Shown here: positions 26,200 through 47,200 of the stretch, one piece after another
How the letters are laid out: each line of letters opens with the position of its first letter
Position numbering within the stretch: position 1 is the stretch's first letter
Assembly: GCF_905115235.1 (NCBI RefSeq)
Contig: NC_051854.1
Coordinates: 25,823,590 to 25,887,589, forward strand
Length of the DNA: 64,000 nt
Reading direction: 5' to 3'
Source of the DNA: Hermetia illucens
Lineage: Eukaryota > Arthropoda > Insecta > Diptera > Stratiomyidae
Program-made: the position numbers and the translations under genes
The notes under the pieces: model-generated
Told to the model about the DNA's origin: nothing
Seen by the model: the letters and a program-made list of their open reading frames with translations, nothing else
Database searches by the model: none

Positions 26200-26700
26200 G
26201 TAGGGGCTACTGCGTAGAACACCCAAGATACACTCCCTGTTAATGTTGTCAGGTATGCATTGGGATGGAGCAGTTGTCTCTAGGATTTAGTTTGGTTTCA
26301 TTAAGGAGAAGAATGTTGGATAGGTGTGTATTGAGGAGGTTGATTAGCTCATGCTTCGTGTGTCTACTTTCAACTGAATTGACTTTGAACAATACCACCT
26401 TAGTAGTCATTGCCCGACGACACTTTTGCAGTGGAAGGAGATGAGGGCTATCTTTTTCTCCATAGGTGCGGATAGGGAATTGTAGAGGGGGAAGGGTAAC
26501 TGGTTGTGAGATGGTTGGTTGCTAGTTATGTTCTCTGGGTGTTGTAGTTGTTGGGGGTGCGATGCTTGCTGTAGCGTTTGGAGCGTTGAAGTTCGATATT
26601 GTTGTTGAGAAGCTGTGCTGATCCTAACGGACATTTTTTACGTTCTATGTAATGATAGTAGGCGACACTTCCCGATATTGGATGTGTTCTAACATGTCGT
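26200..26700 (-). mobile_element. Jockey-like LINE fragment, endonuclease start (minus strand)
   Basis: Read on the minus strand near 26.4-26.25 kb: VVLFKVNSVESRHTKHELIN, then LLNTHLSNILLLNETKLNP. This is the start of a Jockey-clade endonuclease (usual form 'N.NS+..K+.EL..LL....+DI.LL.ETKL'). A Gln/Pro/Ser-rich open frame just upstream (26634-26407) may be the end of ORF1. Only the 5' part of ORF2 remains and stops break it. Confidence 0.55.
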
Positions 26701-27104
26701 AACTTTGAAAGCCAAAGTGGGCTATGGACCGTGTATTTTGATTCATCGGTCTCTAGTTGGCTACCGTAAGTTCTTCTAATCGTTTTTCAAAAATCGAAGT
26801 GTTACGAATGCCGTTTTTACGTTTTTTTTTTATTCTTCCTAAGGATTACGATGTGTCATAAATAAGTTTACTCTACTAAGGAGTGAACAGGAAACACTAC
26901 TACTACTACTACTGCTCATGGAAACGGCCATTCCGATTTCCCAGGCATCGAGGGTGAAAAACTCGTTTCTTTCTGCGAGCGATGGCCATCATACGGTCAC
27001 TGCAGCAATATATCTTCCAGCTTTCTGAGAGTGAAAATACAATCAACATTAGGACTTTTTTTTCTAGGGGATTTAAATTGATTATCACCGCGAGAATGCT
27101 CCCT
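26701..27104. repeat. Unassigned intergenic sequence with (ACT)n microsatellite
   Basis: A run of six ACT units (CACTACTACTACTACTACTG) lies at about 26895-26915. No other element recognised. Confidence 0.45.
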
Positions 27105-28010
27105 GGTTGTGCCCAATTCGTCTCAGCTACGAATGCCTAATCCTTCCTTGCCAACAATTAGATGCCATTCTAAGGTCCACAAGAAGAGCAACGAGATGCA
27201 GGAAATTATAACAGACTCTAATTCCCCCACATATAACATTGTAAAGTGGTTGGTTAATGCATGTCAAAAACTAGGACCCATCAACGGAAAACATGCGGTT
27301 ATCAATTCTCAAGAAGTTGTTAATAGACTGCAGAAAATACCCTCAACATCAGAGGACGATTGGCTAGTATCCTACGACGTGAAGGCTCTCTTCTCGAACA
27401 CATCCGTGAAAAAAGCCCCGGCAAAATTCGAAGAATGGCTCCTACAATTTACCAATTCTATTGAATGGAAAAAGAAAGCTAGGCAATACACAAAATTGGC
27501 AGCCCTCTGTATGAATGAAAGTGATTTTACTTTCAGAGGAAGATTTTTAAAGACCACTTCAGGAGTAGCTATGCGAAACCCATTATCTTCATGTCATTAG
27601 TAGAGAAAAATATGGAGCAAAAAGAAGTCTTATCGAAAACGTGGCTGAGATTTGTCGATGACATCTTGGCAATTGTCCCGAAAACCAACATGAACACCGT
27701 GTTGAATACTATTAACGCAATACACCCGAAGATCACATTTACTCAAGAGATGGAGGAAAACGGCAACCTGCCATTTTTATATTTAATTGTTATGCGCTCC
27801 AATGGACACCTCCCATCGGCATTTACCGAAAACCGACGAGCACCAAACGCACTTCGTTCTCTAAGTACCAACAAAACAACAACATCAACGTTGATACTGG
27901 GGATGCAAAACTTACCTAAAGCCTCTACCGACCTAATTAGTACGACAGAAGAGCTGTACACCCCAATTGTACGCTCGAGATCCGAAGGACTGTTCGCGAT
28001 GTTGATGTAA
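27105..28010 (+). mobile_element. Penelope-like element fossil, RT domain (plus strand)
   Basis: The longest Penelope-like piece. It shows the RT landmarks in order: MQEIITDSNSPTYNIVKWLV, DDWLVSYDVKALFSNTSV, a G.AM.NPLS-type block near 27.57 kb, LRFVDDILAIVPK (catalytic Asp pair) and ITFTQEMEENGNLPFLYL. The domain order is complete from fingers to post-palm, but the element is broken. No GIY-YIG endonuclease domain was recognised downstream. Confidence 0.75.
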
Positions 28011-28394
28011 CTATTACCCCCATTAAAGTTCCCCCCAAAGAGGTTCCTGCTGAGCAACTGGCAAACCAAACATATTATCCGGAACAGAACTGTGGAACCT
28101 CACAAAGGCACTCAAAAAGACTTCAGCCACAAACTCCAATCGAAGCATGAACCCGTCTCCAAACGTCTAACGTCCTCTCATCCTTAAAACGTGAGCCCTA
28201 CGCTCTTCAACATTCACACTTCAGCTACAAAAATTGTTGACACGTAGAGTCAAATCTTCCAGCTTACTGATGATTCCCTCCTGCTTTAATCAATCACGCC
28301 ATCAACAAAAAATGCCCTCGCTAACTCGGAAGACACTCTGACGAATTCTGCCCACATATCACGACCCAAAAGATATTAACACAACCAAAATATT
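28011..28394. other. Unassigned sequence after the Penelope-like fossil
   Basis: Could be the degraded continuation of the Penelope-like element or plain intergenic DNA. No motif seen. Confidence 0.3.
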
Positions 28395-29690
28395 ACCTCC
28401 TGTCCGAAGCTCCTTTTGTGGCTTCGTAACATCGGTTTTCCATGTAGGGTAGTCAGCCCTACCCAACCCCCAACCTGGAGGACTAGTTGGTACACAAAAG
28501 GTCGGATAACCTCATACGCCCAGAACATTATTGACCCATACCAAAGAGCTTCACTTCAGGCAAATCAGGAACAGATCAGATTTTTCTCTCTGCGGCAAGC
28601 GATGGGAAAGCTGTTGGAATATGGACGTTAGTTGCACCATCTTTTCATCGATTTTGAAGCCGCCTATGACAGCATAGTCAGGGCAAAACTGTGCACGGTT
28701 ATGAGAGAATTCGGCATCCTCACGAAATTGATAAGACTGACTAGACTGACCCTGACTAATGTGCGAGGCGAGATAGAAGCAGCAGGATCATTCACGAGAC
28801 CATTCAACACCAACAACGGTCTAAGACAAGAGTCCTCTTTAACCTGGGCCTGGGGAAAGTGATTCCCAGTGCAGATGTTAATGCAAGAGGCACCATCTTC
28901 AAATCCACCCAACTACTAGCTTACGCTGATGATATTAACATTATAGGAAGAACAACCCGAGATGCACAATCTACCTTTATCCAGATAATGAAGGTAAGAC
29001 GGAGTATATGGTGACAACGGCAGCGTCAAAGAACAAAGAACCAACAACATCCAATCGAACTGGTCAAACGAAAACAATAAACTTTGAGACCGTTAAAAAT
29101 TTCTCCTATTTAAGGTCGAAAATCACAACCGATAACAGCTATGACAATGAAATCCACGTACGATTGTTGGCTGCCAGCAGAGCGTATTTCAACTCACAAA
29201 AACTGTTCCGCTCGAAACGTCTTAGTATAGGGTCAAAGCTCTTACTGTACAAGACTATGATCCTGCAAGTCCTTATGTATTCCTCGGAGACCTGATTTTT
29301 TAGCAAGAAAAATCTTGGCCGGCTTCGAGAGAAGAATCCCCCGAAGAATTTTTGGGCCCCTACAAAAGGATGAAAGATTCTGTAGCCTACTTAACGACAA
29401 AATCTATGAGCGATACCATGGCCGTCAGGTTGTGGATAAAATACGGCTCAACAGGTTGCGGTTAGTGGGTCGCCTAATCTGTATCGTTGAGGATAATCCA
29501 GCTCGGAAAGTCTATAAGGGGAATATCGATGATAGAAAAACAAAACGAGGCAGATGCTGCCTGACATGGAGCGATGGGGTAGGTCAGGACGCCAGACAGC
29601 TTTTAGGGATATCGAATTGGTGGACCTCGGCGCAAAACCGGGTGCATGAAGTTCCTTACTAAGGCAGGCTCTTGCGCCGTTGATGATGAT
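28395..29690 (+). mobile_element. RTE-like LINE copy D, internally deleted (plus strand)
   Basis: Starts with the family's 5' segment (GAAGCTCCTTTTGTGGCTTC, also in copy B) and jumps within about 100 bp to the RT entry (YAQNIIDPYQRA at about 28.52 kb). The endonuclease and linker are therefore deleted. The rest follows: FIDFEAAYDSIVRAK, YADDINIIGR-type palm near 28.92 kb, SKRLSIGSKLLLYKTMILQV at 29.2 kb, RRIPRRIFGPLQKDERFCSL, DKIRLNRLRLVGRLI, and the 3' end with a short GAT run at about 29678-29690. Frame changes present. Confidence 0.75.
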
Positions 29691-30459
29691 GAAGAAAGTC
29701 GAAATGTTAGCCTAAGCAAAGTAAAATATGTTTAAGCCATATAGGGAATTGCTTTGAACAACTTTTCATTAGTATTTACACCAAGTAAGTGGTTAAGGAT
29801 TACGCGAGTAGTCAAGACGCCTGTAAACAAGCAGAATGGGATCTATTAGTATGTAAAAGGCAGAAGAAAGTGGAGGAGTTGCAGTACCGATAAAGGAGAA
29901 AGAAAGAAACAGTGAGATCACTCCCCTCTCGCCCCCGAAATTACACAAAATTTTTCTTGATAATCGTATCATAAGAAATAAATGTTTGAATAGTGAAGAA
30001 CACAGTCAATGAGGAACAGACCAAGAAGAAAAAACTACCCCTGAAGGGATGTAGCGGGTGGAGGAAGATACAAGAAGTAAGCTCTCTTGCATCCTGTGCT
30101 TGTACCGCAATAGAGTAGAGCATTTAACAATTTGCGTATAGCCCCCGATAGGTAAAGCAACGAATTTTATAAACTCAATGACAATGAAAGGACCTTCAGT
30201 AGGACAGAATTATATCGGCCGCAAGGGAGTGGCCACGTTCCATTAATACCTGAAAAGGAAAAGACTAGCAACCGAAAAAATGTAAAGAGAGATCATTCAA
30301 CGTGGAATATGCACCGCGTCCAGATTGAGGATATGGAGAACCCAGTCAGGAATGGAGAGGTTTACATGGAGGAAACGGTCAGGAATCGATGAGTTTTAAA
30401 TACTCAGTAGGAAGACAAGTGGAGAATAAATACTCCTTTTTACAAAAAGACGATATTAA
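29691..30459. other. Unassigned intergenic sequence downstream of ZAD gene B
   Basis: A/T-rich with no recognised open frame or element. Confidence 0.4.
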
Positions 30460-30465
30460 TTTATT
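30460..30465 (-). terminator. Candidate poly(A) signal of ZAD gene B
   Basis: TTTATT on the plus strand reads AATAAA on the minus strand, about 360 bp past the gene B stop codon. Canonical hexamer in an A/T-rich region. The distance is plausible for a 3' UTR, but other sites cannot be excluded. Confidence 0.4.
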
Positions 30466-30826
30466 TCGTAAAATATATTAAATTAGACAATTAAATCAAA
30501 ATGAAACGAAACCAGTTAAATAACAGCAACGAATACAAACTCTCGTCTCTTACGAATGACCAGGATCCAGGATCAATTGTACAGTTCAAATGTCTTAATC
30601 AGACCAGTTGTCTCCCGATATCGTCCTTACTATCTCTTTCCAGGTAGTACATTATCAACATATGTTTAATATAAGGCGACTTAGAATAAATTCCTTAAAA
30701 TCTAGACGTGATTAAATCTTTTTCGAAAAGAAAGTTCAACCGAAGTTCGAATCTCAACTGTCGTAGAGTATCTCCACGTCTGCTTTTTCAACTTTTGGAT
30801 TCTGTAAGTGAACAGGAAAATTATTA

Positions 30827-40279
<9,453 letters not shown>

Positions 40280-40817
40280 GATGCATTAATTATTAGCAAA
40301 CCGCGAAAGTCAATGTACAATCAAAATTGTATCATATTTTCTTATATTTTCTACGTTGAATTGCTTTCGCTTGTAATGATTATAACGTCAAAATCAGAAA
40401 ACAAGGTTTCTTCTTCTTGATTGAGTGGAATGATAGTTTGTGCGAGTTTCTTGTGTTCGAACCTATTTTAGACTAGGGTGAGGGTGTAGTCTCTCTAAAG
40501 TCAAAAATGTTGTCTTAAATTGATTTTAATAAATTACTAATCGTCCGCTTTGTCAAAAGGAGGATTTGGTCAACAGATTCTTCGTAGATTCTCTGACCTT
40601 TTACCTCACATCTTCTATTGTGAACTGATCTTGTGGAAGGTGTTTAGTTTCCAATCAGTTCTTGGATTTGACATTTGATCTGTCTGAGGTAACTTGACAG
40701 CGATACAAATTCCCTTCTACCCGTTTGAATAAATAATTCAAAATATCTCGGTATTTCGCAACAACTAAGCATTAAATCTCAACTTTTCAATTCTCCTAAC
40801 TATTTTTGCAGATCATA
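40280..40817. promoter_or_regulatory. Divergent promoter region between ZAD gene B and PET100
   Basis: 538 bp separate the start codons of gene B (minus) and PET100 (plus). The region is transposon-free and A/T-rich. A TTTTTGCAG acceptor ends at 40811, seven bases before the PET100 ATG, so PET100 probably has a non-coding first exon within this interval. Exact transcription starts cannot be placed by eye. Confidence 0.55.
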
Positions 40818-41078
40818 ATGGGCGGATGGCCGCTCGAAGTCGGCAAAATGGCCTTGTACATGACCTTCCCGGTCGCCTTATTTCACTTCTTCAATCAACC
40901 CGCATATTTCGAGGAATGGGTGACGAAAACCAAGCGTGAAATATACCCACCCGAGAACAAGAGTCACCGCGAAGAAATCGAGGAGGCGATACGACAAATG
41001 CGAGCGAAAAAAGATGAAGAAATGATTCGAGCTCTGGAGGAATTCGAAGCCAAAGAAAAGGCGGCCGCCAGGCACTAG
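40818..41078 (+). CDS. PET100: PET100 homologue, complex IV assembly factor (86 aa)
   Basis: A small mitochondrial inner-membrane protein that, in the known family, chaperones assembly of cytochrome c oxidase (complex IV). Single coding exon. The ATG at 40818 gives MGGWPLEVGKMALYMTFPVA, and the stop is TAG. Family features visible: the N-terminal membrane segment (about residues 11-26) with MTFPVA, an aromatic-rich turn with FNQPAYFEEWV, a basic stretch ending in REIYPPE (residues 40-46), and a long charged, probably coiled-coil helix to the end. Length fits the family (about 70-90 residues). The conserved MTFPVA and YPP blocks make this secure. It sits head-to-head with ZAD gene B and only 212 bp before the TEX10 start codon on the same strand. 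Confidence 0.93.
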   Translation: MGGWPLEVGKMALYMTFPVALFHFFNQPAYFEEWVTKTKREIYPPENKSHREEIEEAIRQMRAKKDEEMIRALEEFEAKEKAAARH

Positions 41079-41133
41079 TATTTTGCTTAGTTGTATTGCG
41101 TAGTGAATTCCAGTTTATGATGTGAAAACTGTG

Positions 41134-41139
41134 AATAAA
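41134..41139 (+). terminator. Poly(A) signal of PET100
   Basis: AATAAA 55 bp after the PET100 stop codon, followed by a TGGTGTGTTTG stretch at about 41175 that fits the downstream GU-rich element. The TEX10 start codon follows only 150 bp later. Confidence 0.75.
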
Positions 41140-41290
41140 AGTTTAGGAAATAAGAATTTCTGGTGGAATCACTGTCTGGTGTGTTTGACAATCAGCTGTT
41201 TTGGTTCACGTGTGTTTACAACTTGGTTGACGTCGAAGTGGGTCCGACATAACCACAAAGTTTGCATAGTCGCAAAGTGATCCAGTCGCG

Positions 41291-44200
41291 ATGGGGAAAC
41301 ATAAGAAGTTTTTAAAGTCGGAAAAGGCGAAAGTGAAGTTGAAAGACAGGAAATTACCGAAAGGACTGAATGTCACAAAGACAGAGTTCAAAGTCAGGAA
41401 GATCATTCTAAGGGAGCAGCTGCATGAGACCGTTCTCGAGGAAGGAAAAAGGAAGCAAAGTGTGAAGGTAAATGAGGCTCGTCTCCACTAATTAAAATAT
41501 TGTTAGCTAACAGCAGTAGTTCCCTGCCGAGGGTATTCTGACTCTTCCCCGCGCCGTCTCGGTCCTAAATGTACTTCCAGCTGCAGATGTGTATCTTGTT
41601 TCCATCCCTTCCTCTGGCTTGAAATCGGGGGCTTGGACATTTCGTTTCCCGGATTAAATTATTATAGTAAACTCAGAACACTTCCCAGTTTTGAACGTCC
41701 AAATGCCAACGTGTCCATGACTAACAAAAAAGTGGAGGTGAGAAAACCGTAAAGGCTTTCATCTCATATAATCATGCGGTATGCCTTGAAATTGGGAGGA
41801 TTCCCTCCCTTTTCCCATAGAGAGAAATCTTCAAGGGTCGTGAAGACTGCCCTAACGCTCGGCAAGTGCTAGACGCCACAGGCATTCCCTCCATAAAGAT
41901 CTTCGCAAGCAGCGAAGGGAGTAAAAAGGTGACTATTCTTCTCCACGATGTTGGGTTGATGTTGCCGTGGATCTCCTTCCACGCATACAAAGGGTAGCGT
42001 TTGCGTGGCTGGAACTGACAGAGGAGTCTAGTAGTCGACCCACAAATTTGATAGCTTTGGCTGGAACGATGCAGACGACTGGCCCTAATGTGGCTGCAAA
42101 GGCTAGGCGGGCAGGTGCTGCTGATACGCCTGACGGGACTGACCGTCAGCCGGTGTGAATAATCTTGCTTTAAGTGGGCAATTTGGCGGGTATTAGGTTG
42201 ACGTCTATGACGAAGTCTACGGCGCATATTGGACGAAAGGCGTAGCGCAGGTAGCCAAGTCTTTAGAAACGAATGTTTTTTTTTTGGTGAGTAGGATAGG
42301 AGTGTTGCACCCCCGCACTGACAATGTTGGCTGAAGAGAGCTCCCCTGTGTCTGCATAAAGCTACTGATGAAAGCAGTTGCATCTTTCACAAGGGAAAAG
42401 GGGGTGTTCAGTGTCGTCCGCCACTCCACAAATTGTCGATGAGCCGCGCAGTCCACCTGTCTCTTGGCTCATTTTGCCAAGAGAGTTTCCATTCCGTAAG
42501 GGTGCGTTGAAGTTCTCTTAAGTTTTCACCCCTACGGCTGTAGATAGCTCACTCACTCCCTCGATCTTCATCACGTGCGATAAGCAGACATCGCTCGCAA
42601 AGCTCACCGTATCTGCCCTTGAGCAAGGCGCTTGCGATGCACTTCCTTGTCAAGGGCACCAGCCCATGGGCTCCGCGCCATAGAGCAGAACGGACTGATT
42701 ACTGAAGACGTCTCCTAGTAGATACAGGGCCCACAACATTCGTCATTAGCCAACACAATGCCAAGACGCCAGCTATGCCTTGTGTCCTGTCCGCTGCTGC
42801 TTCGATTTGCCCGAAGAAGCTCATTTTCGGGTCGTCTATTAAACCAAGGTATTTAGCCGCTAGTTTTGACTCTATAGTCAACCCGCCGATCAATATGGGA
42901 CGCAGGGTCGGATTCTCTTTCTGATCAAGATGACTACTTCGTTTTTCTCCAGCACAAGGCCGACGGGATACTATCAGGACCCAGTGCCTTCTTGTTTTCA
43001 TGGTGAGAACCGCTTTTTCGAGCTCGCTTATTAAGAAAAGGGGGCAACCCGTACGGGATATTTGGGGAATAATTCCTGAATAATCTATCATGTCGGTACT
43101 TAGTATGCAGAGCTTCCGCAGAACTCCAATTTTCCGAGTGACAGGTTTATGCCCAACGCCCTACAGGTTCTCTTTCACTTCAATCAGCAGGTTCTGCCAA
43201 CCGCGACCCTTGCTTTTATTTCTCATACTGCGGAGTCTCTTTTTTGCTGATCTATACTCTTTATGCAAAATGTCGGAGTTTATGACACTCCTTCCGTAGA
43301 TCGGCTTCCGTCCACCAGTACATAGAAGGCTTGTGACGGTTGGGGCCCCTCTGGGGCCGTCGTCCGTCGACCTAGATGGCAGTGGTACCCGATAAGTCGA
43401 GATGCCATGAAACCGGGTCCCTATTCGGTGTTGTTCGTTGATTGGCACTAGATTAGCCTTTACCTTAGCGGTTGCACTCCGGCGTTAATTTGTAGAATGT
43501 GGATCATGTTATTCGCGCCCTAGCACTTTCTAGTTCCGCCGTAAAGATTGGACACCGTCCCGAACCCGCAATGTGCGTGCAATCCCATCACCAGACGCGC
43601 CACGATACCTGCAGAGAACGCAACTTTCGCTTTCATTGCAGGTCTTCACTTGATGACCTACCTGACCGCATCTACGGCATACTGTCCTCCTGTCGGGTCT
43701 CTTGCAAGTTGCTAACGTGTGTCCATAGTCCAGACACTTGCAGCACTTGATGGGGATTATTCGCATTCGTACCCTGCAAACTACCCAATCAATTTTTGAT
43801 TTTCCCGCTACTAACTAGTTTCCTCGCCTATTCGGACCGCCGCAAGTTGGCTCTCTAGCACTTTGCAGCACGAAAAATTTATCGGATATGTAACGATTTT
43901 CCGGAGACCTTGTCGGCCAGTGAAGCCCGGAATGCTCCCTCCATCCTAGGTGCCTTCAGATTACATCTGAGCGCGCTTTTGAGTGTCCGATACATACGCC
44001 TAACTATACCGTTCCCCTGATATTAATAACAACATTGTATAGGTATGGAGAGCTCCTACGAGTTGAATTAAGGTCCGACACAAACTATTTTCGCGGTGTC
44101 AAAAAATGAGATCCAGTGGTCGAAAATTGCTCTGACGGTAGTGGGGCTCTGGTGTTCCGCAGCGATATTGCATGGAGCCAAAGGTGTAACGGTCAATAAT

Positions 44201-47200
44201 GGTGAGGTACTTCCTGTACACAGTGGCCATCCGGTGTTTTAAAGCTTCCAAGTTCACCACGCTTATGGCGATTGACTTTTTACCGTTAACAGGAATACAT
44301 TGCTTTCTCCATCGGATGACCCGCCCAGAAAAACACTTGGCAGCGGCGAAACGGCTGGAGGGTTAGAGCTGGTTCACGGAGTCGAAGGTTTACCGACGAA
44401 GGGCAACTGACTGGTATGGTTTAATGCGCCAAATATTAAGCAGAGTAGCAGTAATGGTCAAGATGGATGGAAGTCAAAGACTAGTTAGCAGGTGTGACAG
44501 ACGGGTTAGTGATGAGCACGGTGATTTTCATTCCGCGAGAGTGAGTGTTAGTAACGTTATTTTCATCGACGGACGTATATTCCACTCGGGTCTCGAAGTG
44601 GCTAATGAAATTGAGCACCTTAATTTGACACCGTTAGTCTTATACGACCGTTGTGTCAAGGCAAATACGAACGGCCAACGATTAGCGTAAATGATTCTTC
44701 ATTGACGACCTCGAGGATGCATTGAAAAAACTTATGACCGCGAAAACTGCTAAGAACTCGTCGTTGTAATTGTAGTTCGGTCGACAAAAACTTTCTGGAG
44801 AAAAAATTGGGCCGAACCCACGTTCCGTCGGGTCATTATTAATTAAATGCCGGGCCAATGAGTCTCGCAAAGGGCCAACGGCTACGAGAATGCCGAAGTG
44901 GCGGTCATAAAGATGTCCTGCTCGCAACGTTCAAAGCAGCTTCTCTGTCAGGTGGTCAATTTAATACTTCTTTCTGCGTAGAAATTCGTGGCGCCCAGTC
45001 TATAGTCTGACGGCGTGCGAAATGCGGCAGCGGTAATAATTAAGCATTCCAAAAAACGTCTAGAATGTGAAGAGTTCACGGGGTTGAGGAACTACGAGAT
45101 GGCTTATGATTTTGGTGCTGGTGGTCAAAACAGCTCTCGCTGACAAAGATTACTTCTCGTAGGCCAACTTGTCATTTGTCTCAGTTGGGCTGGAGCTTTG
45201 ATGCATGAAGTACCTCTGGGAACTCCTGGAGATGTTATAGATGATATTCGAAGCTTTCCGAGAAAAAGAGTATGTAATCTTGTAGATGCGGACAAACAAT
45301 AGCTTTCAGAGCGAATTGTTGATAATGCATTGCATCGTTTGAGCTACCTTACGGAGTTCGCAACGAGTGCACAAAAACTTGAACAGTCCGACCGACATTT
45401 TACAAATATTATCCTAAGCGAGTGAGCAATTATTATCCTGAGCGACTGATATTTAATAAAATGCTCGCTGAAGGCGAAAACACCAAGTCCTTGACATCTT
45501 GGAGTAAATTTTATATTATTGGCAGAGGGTAAGAGTGAGTACGCGTTGAGCGGGAGATAGTCCCCCGTTGGCACGCGAGCTGCTGCTCTCCTTATGTACC
45601 ATGTGGAGAGAGCTGATTCTCATCATCGGTTCTGATGCTGCCGCTTCCACGACGATGATCAGCGGGTCAGTTAGTAATGTTATAATTTTCTAGTCCACCT
45701 CAGTCTCTGCACTACTCTGACAAGGATGGCTAATTTCCCTGTTTGTCCGGGTAGTATTTTTAATGTAGACACCGGTAGTTATCTCTTGTACCAGACAGAG
45801 CGTGCCTCTATGCGTCGTGGTAAACCCACTGTTTGTTTTAATTTTATCTCCATTGCATTATGTTTTTGCTTATATAAGTACTTGTTCGTTGTCATTTCAC
45901 GTCTTTGCTCTGGGTAGTCAGCCCTCTACCTGGCCCGCTGACGTGCTATTGAACTTTCTATTAACATTGCCCCCTACTCTGCGGCAAACGTATTTTCAAT
46001 GTCTTGCGAAGAATCCGCTAGCCGGCTGGAGTCTGATTAGTAGGAATATCCCGCCGAAGCTCCAGGCCCGGGTCTGCCTTGCCTGTCCACGATCCATGTA
46101 CTGTGCATATGGGTGCAGTGTTCGGATTCTTGCCATCCCATCTCCCCAGTGCAACATGCCGGTTCGATCAGCAGAAGTTTCTTATTCCCTGGAAATTAAA
46201 CGGCAGTGCATACCAGATGAGTTCGAGTGGCACACATCTTTAGCAATATCCTACGTATATGGTACTTAAAATAACATCAAATATTTTTATTTAGATTGAC
46301 ATCAGAACTATGTCAACCCAAAGTATGATTCCCGTAGCTTTGTAAGAACGTTGATTACTAAAATTTTTTAATATTTTGTGTTCTTGATGCACTGGATAAG
46401 GATGACTTCCTTAAATTTATGAATTGGTGGTAATAATTAGCAATATTACTTAACATTATAGCAGCTGTAGCTATTCTGAGTTATGACACAGCTTTCGAAC
46501 TTAAGGCTCCCCACACCATGCCTGACAAATCAACCTTATACAATTACTACACTTTATTTGGGGGCTTTGCCATGGAATTGCAATACGTCCTCCGGGTCGG
46601 CTTCCTGCATAAAATCGCCGATCTGATTCGTGAAACTTAAGTTTACACTCGTCGGAGGTGACTCGATTCCAATACTCCCCACTCCACTCGACATCTCGCG
46701 GCCCCATTGTAGAAGAAACCGCTTAACCTGACTGGAAGATTGTAATATTTTAACAGATATACTTCCATGAAGTCCGTAATCTCATAATCGACACCATGCA
46801 GAACGCTCAGAAATTGATATATTTTCAGACAACGACCAATTTTATTTCAAAATAGCCGCTGTTCTAGAACGACCTCGAAGCGACCAATGAAGTGCTCGAT
46901 CTACCATAGTGCTCAGTAGCGGAAAGAAGCGTCGCGACGCTATCAAATGCCACACATGACTGATTGGCACTCAAAAACTTGACGTGGAATCAGATGTTTA
47001 ACTTTGGTGACCAGTGACCACTTCGCAAGGCTGTTCGGAGGGCCCTCGCGCCCTCAAGCAAAGCATTATTTTTCAAAAACTTCCGTACAACACAAACCAT
47101 GATGTAATCGTTGTTTACATCAAAAAATTTTCCACAAAACATCATAGTTGAATCCTTACACTCTCCCCATTAGCCAATGTTTCTACTTTGACCACAGAAA

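Noticed and set aside
26895-26915. (ACT)n run as a functional element
   Set aside because: A simple microsatellite of about six units in intergenic DNA; nothing indicates function.
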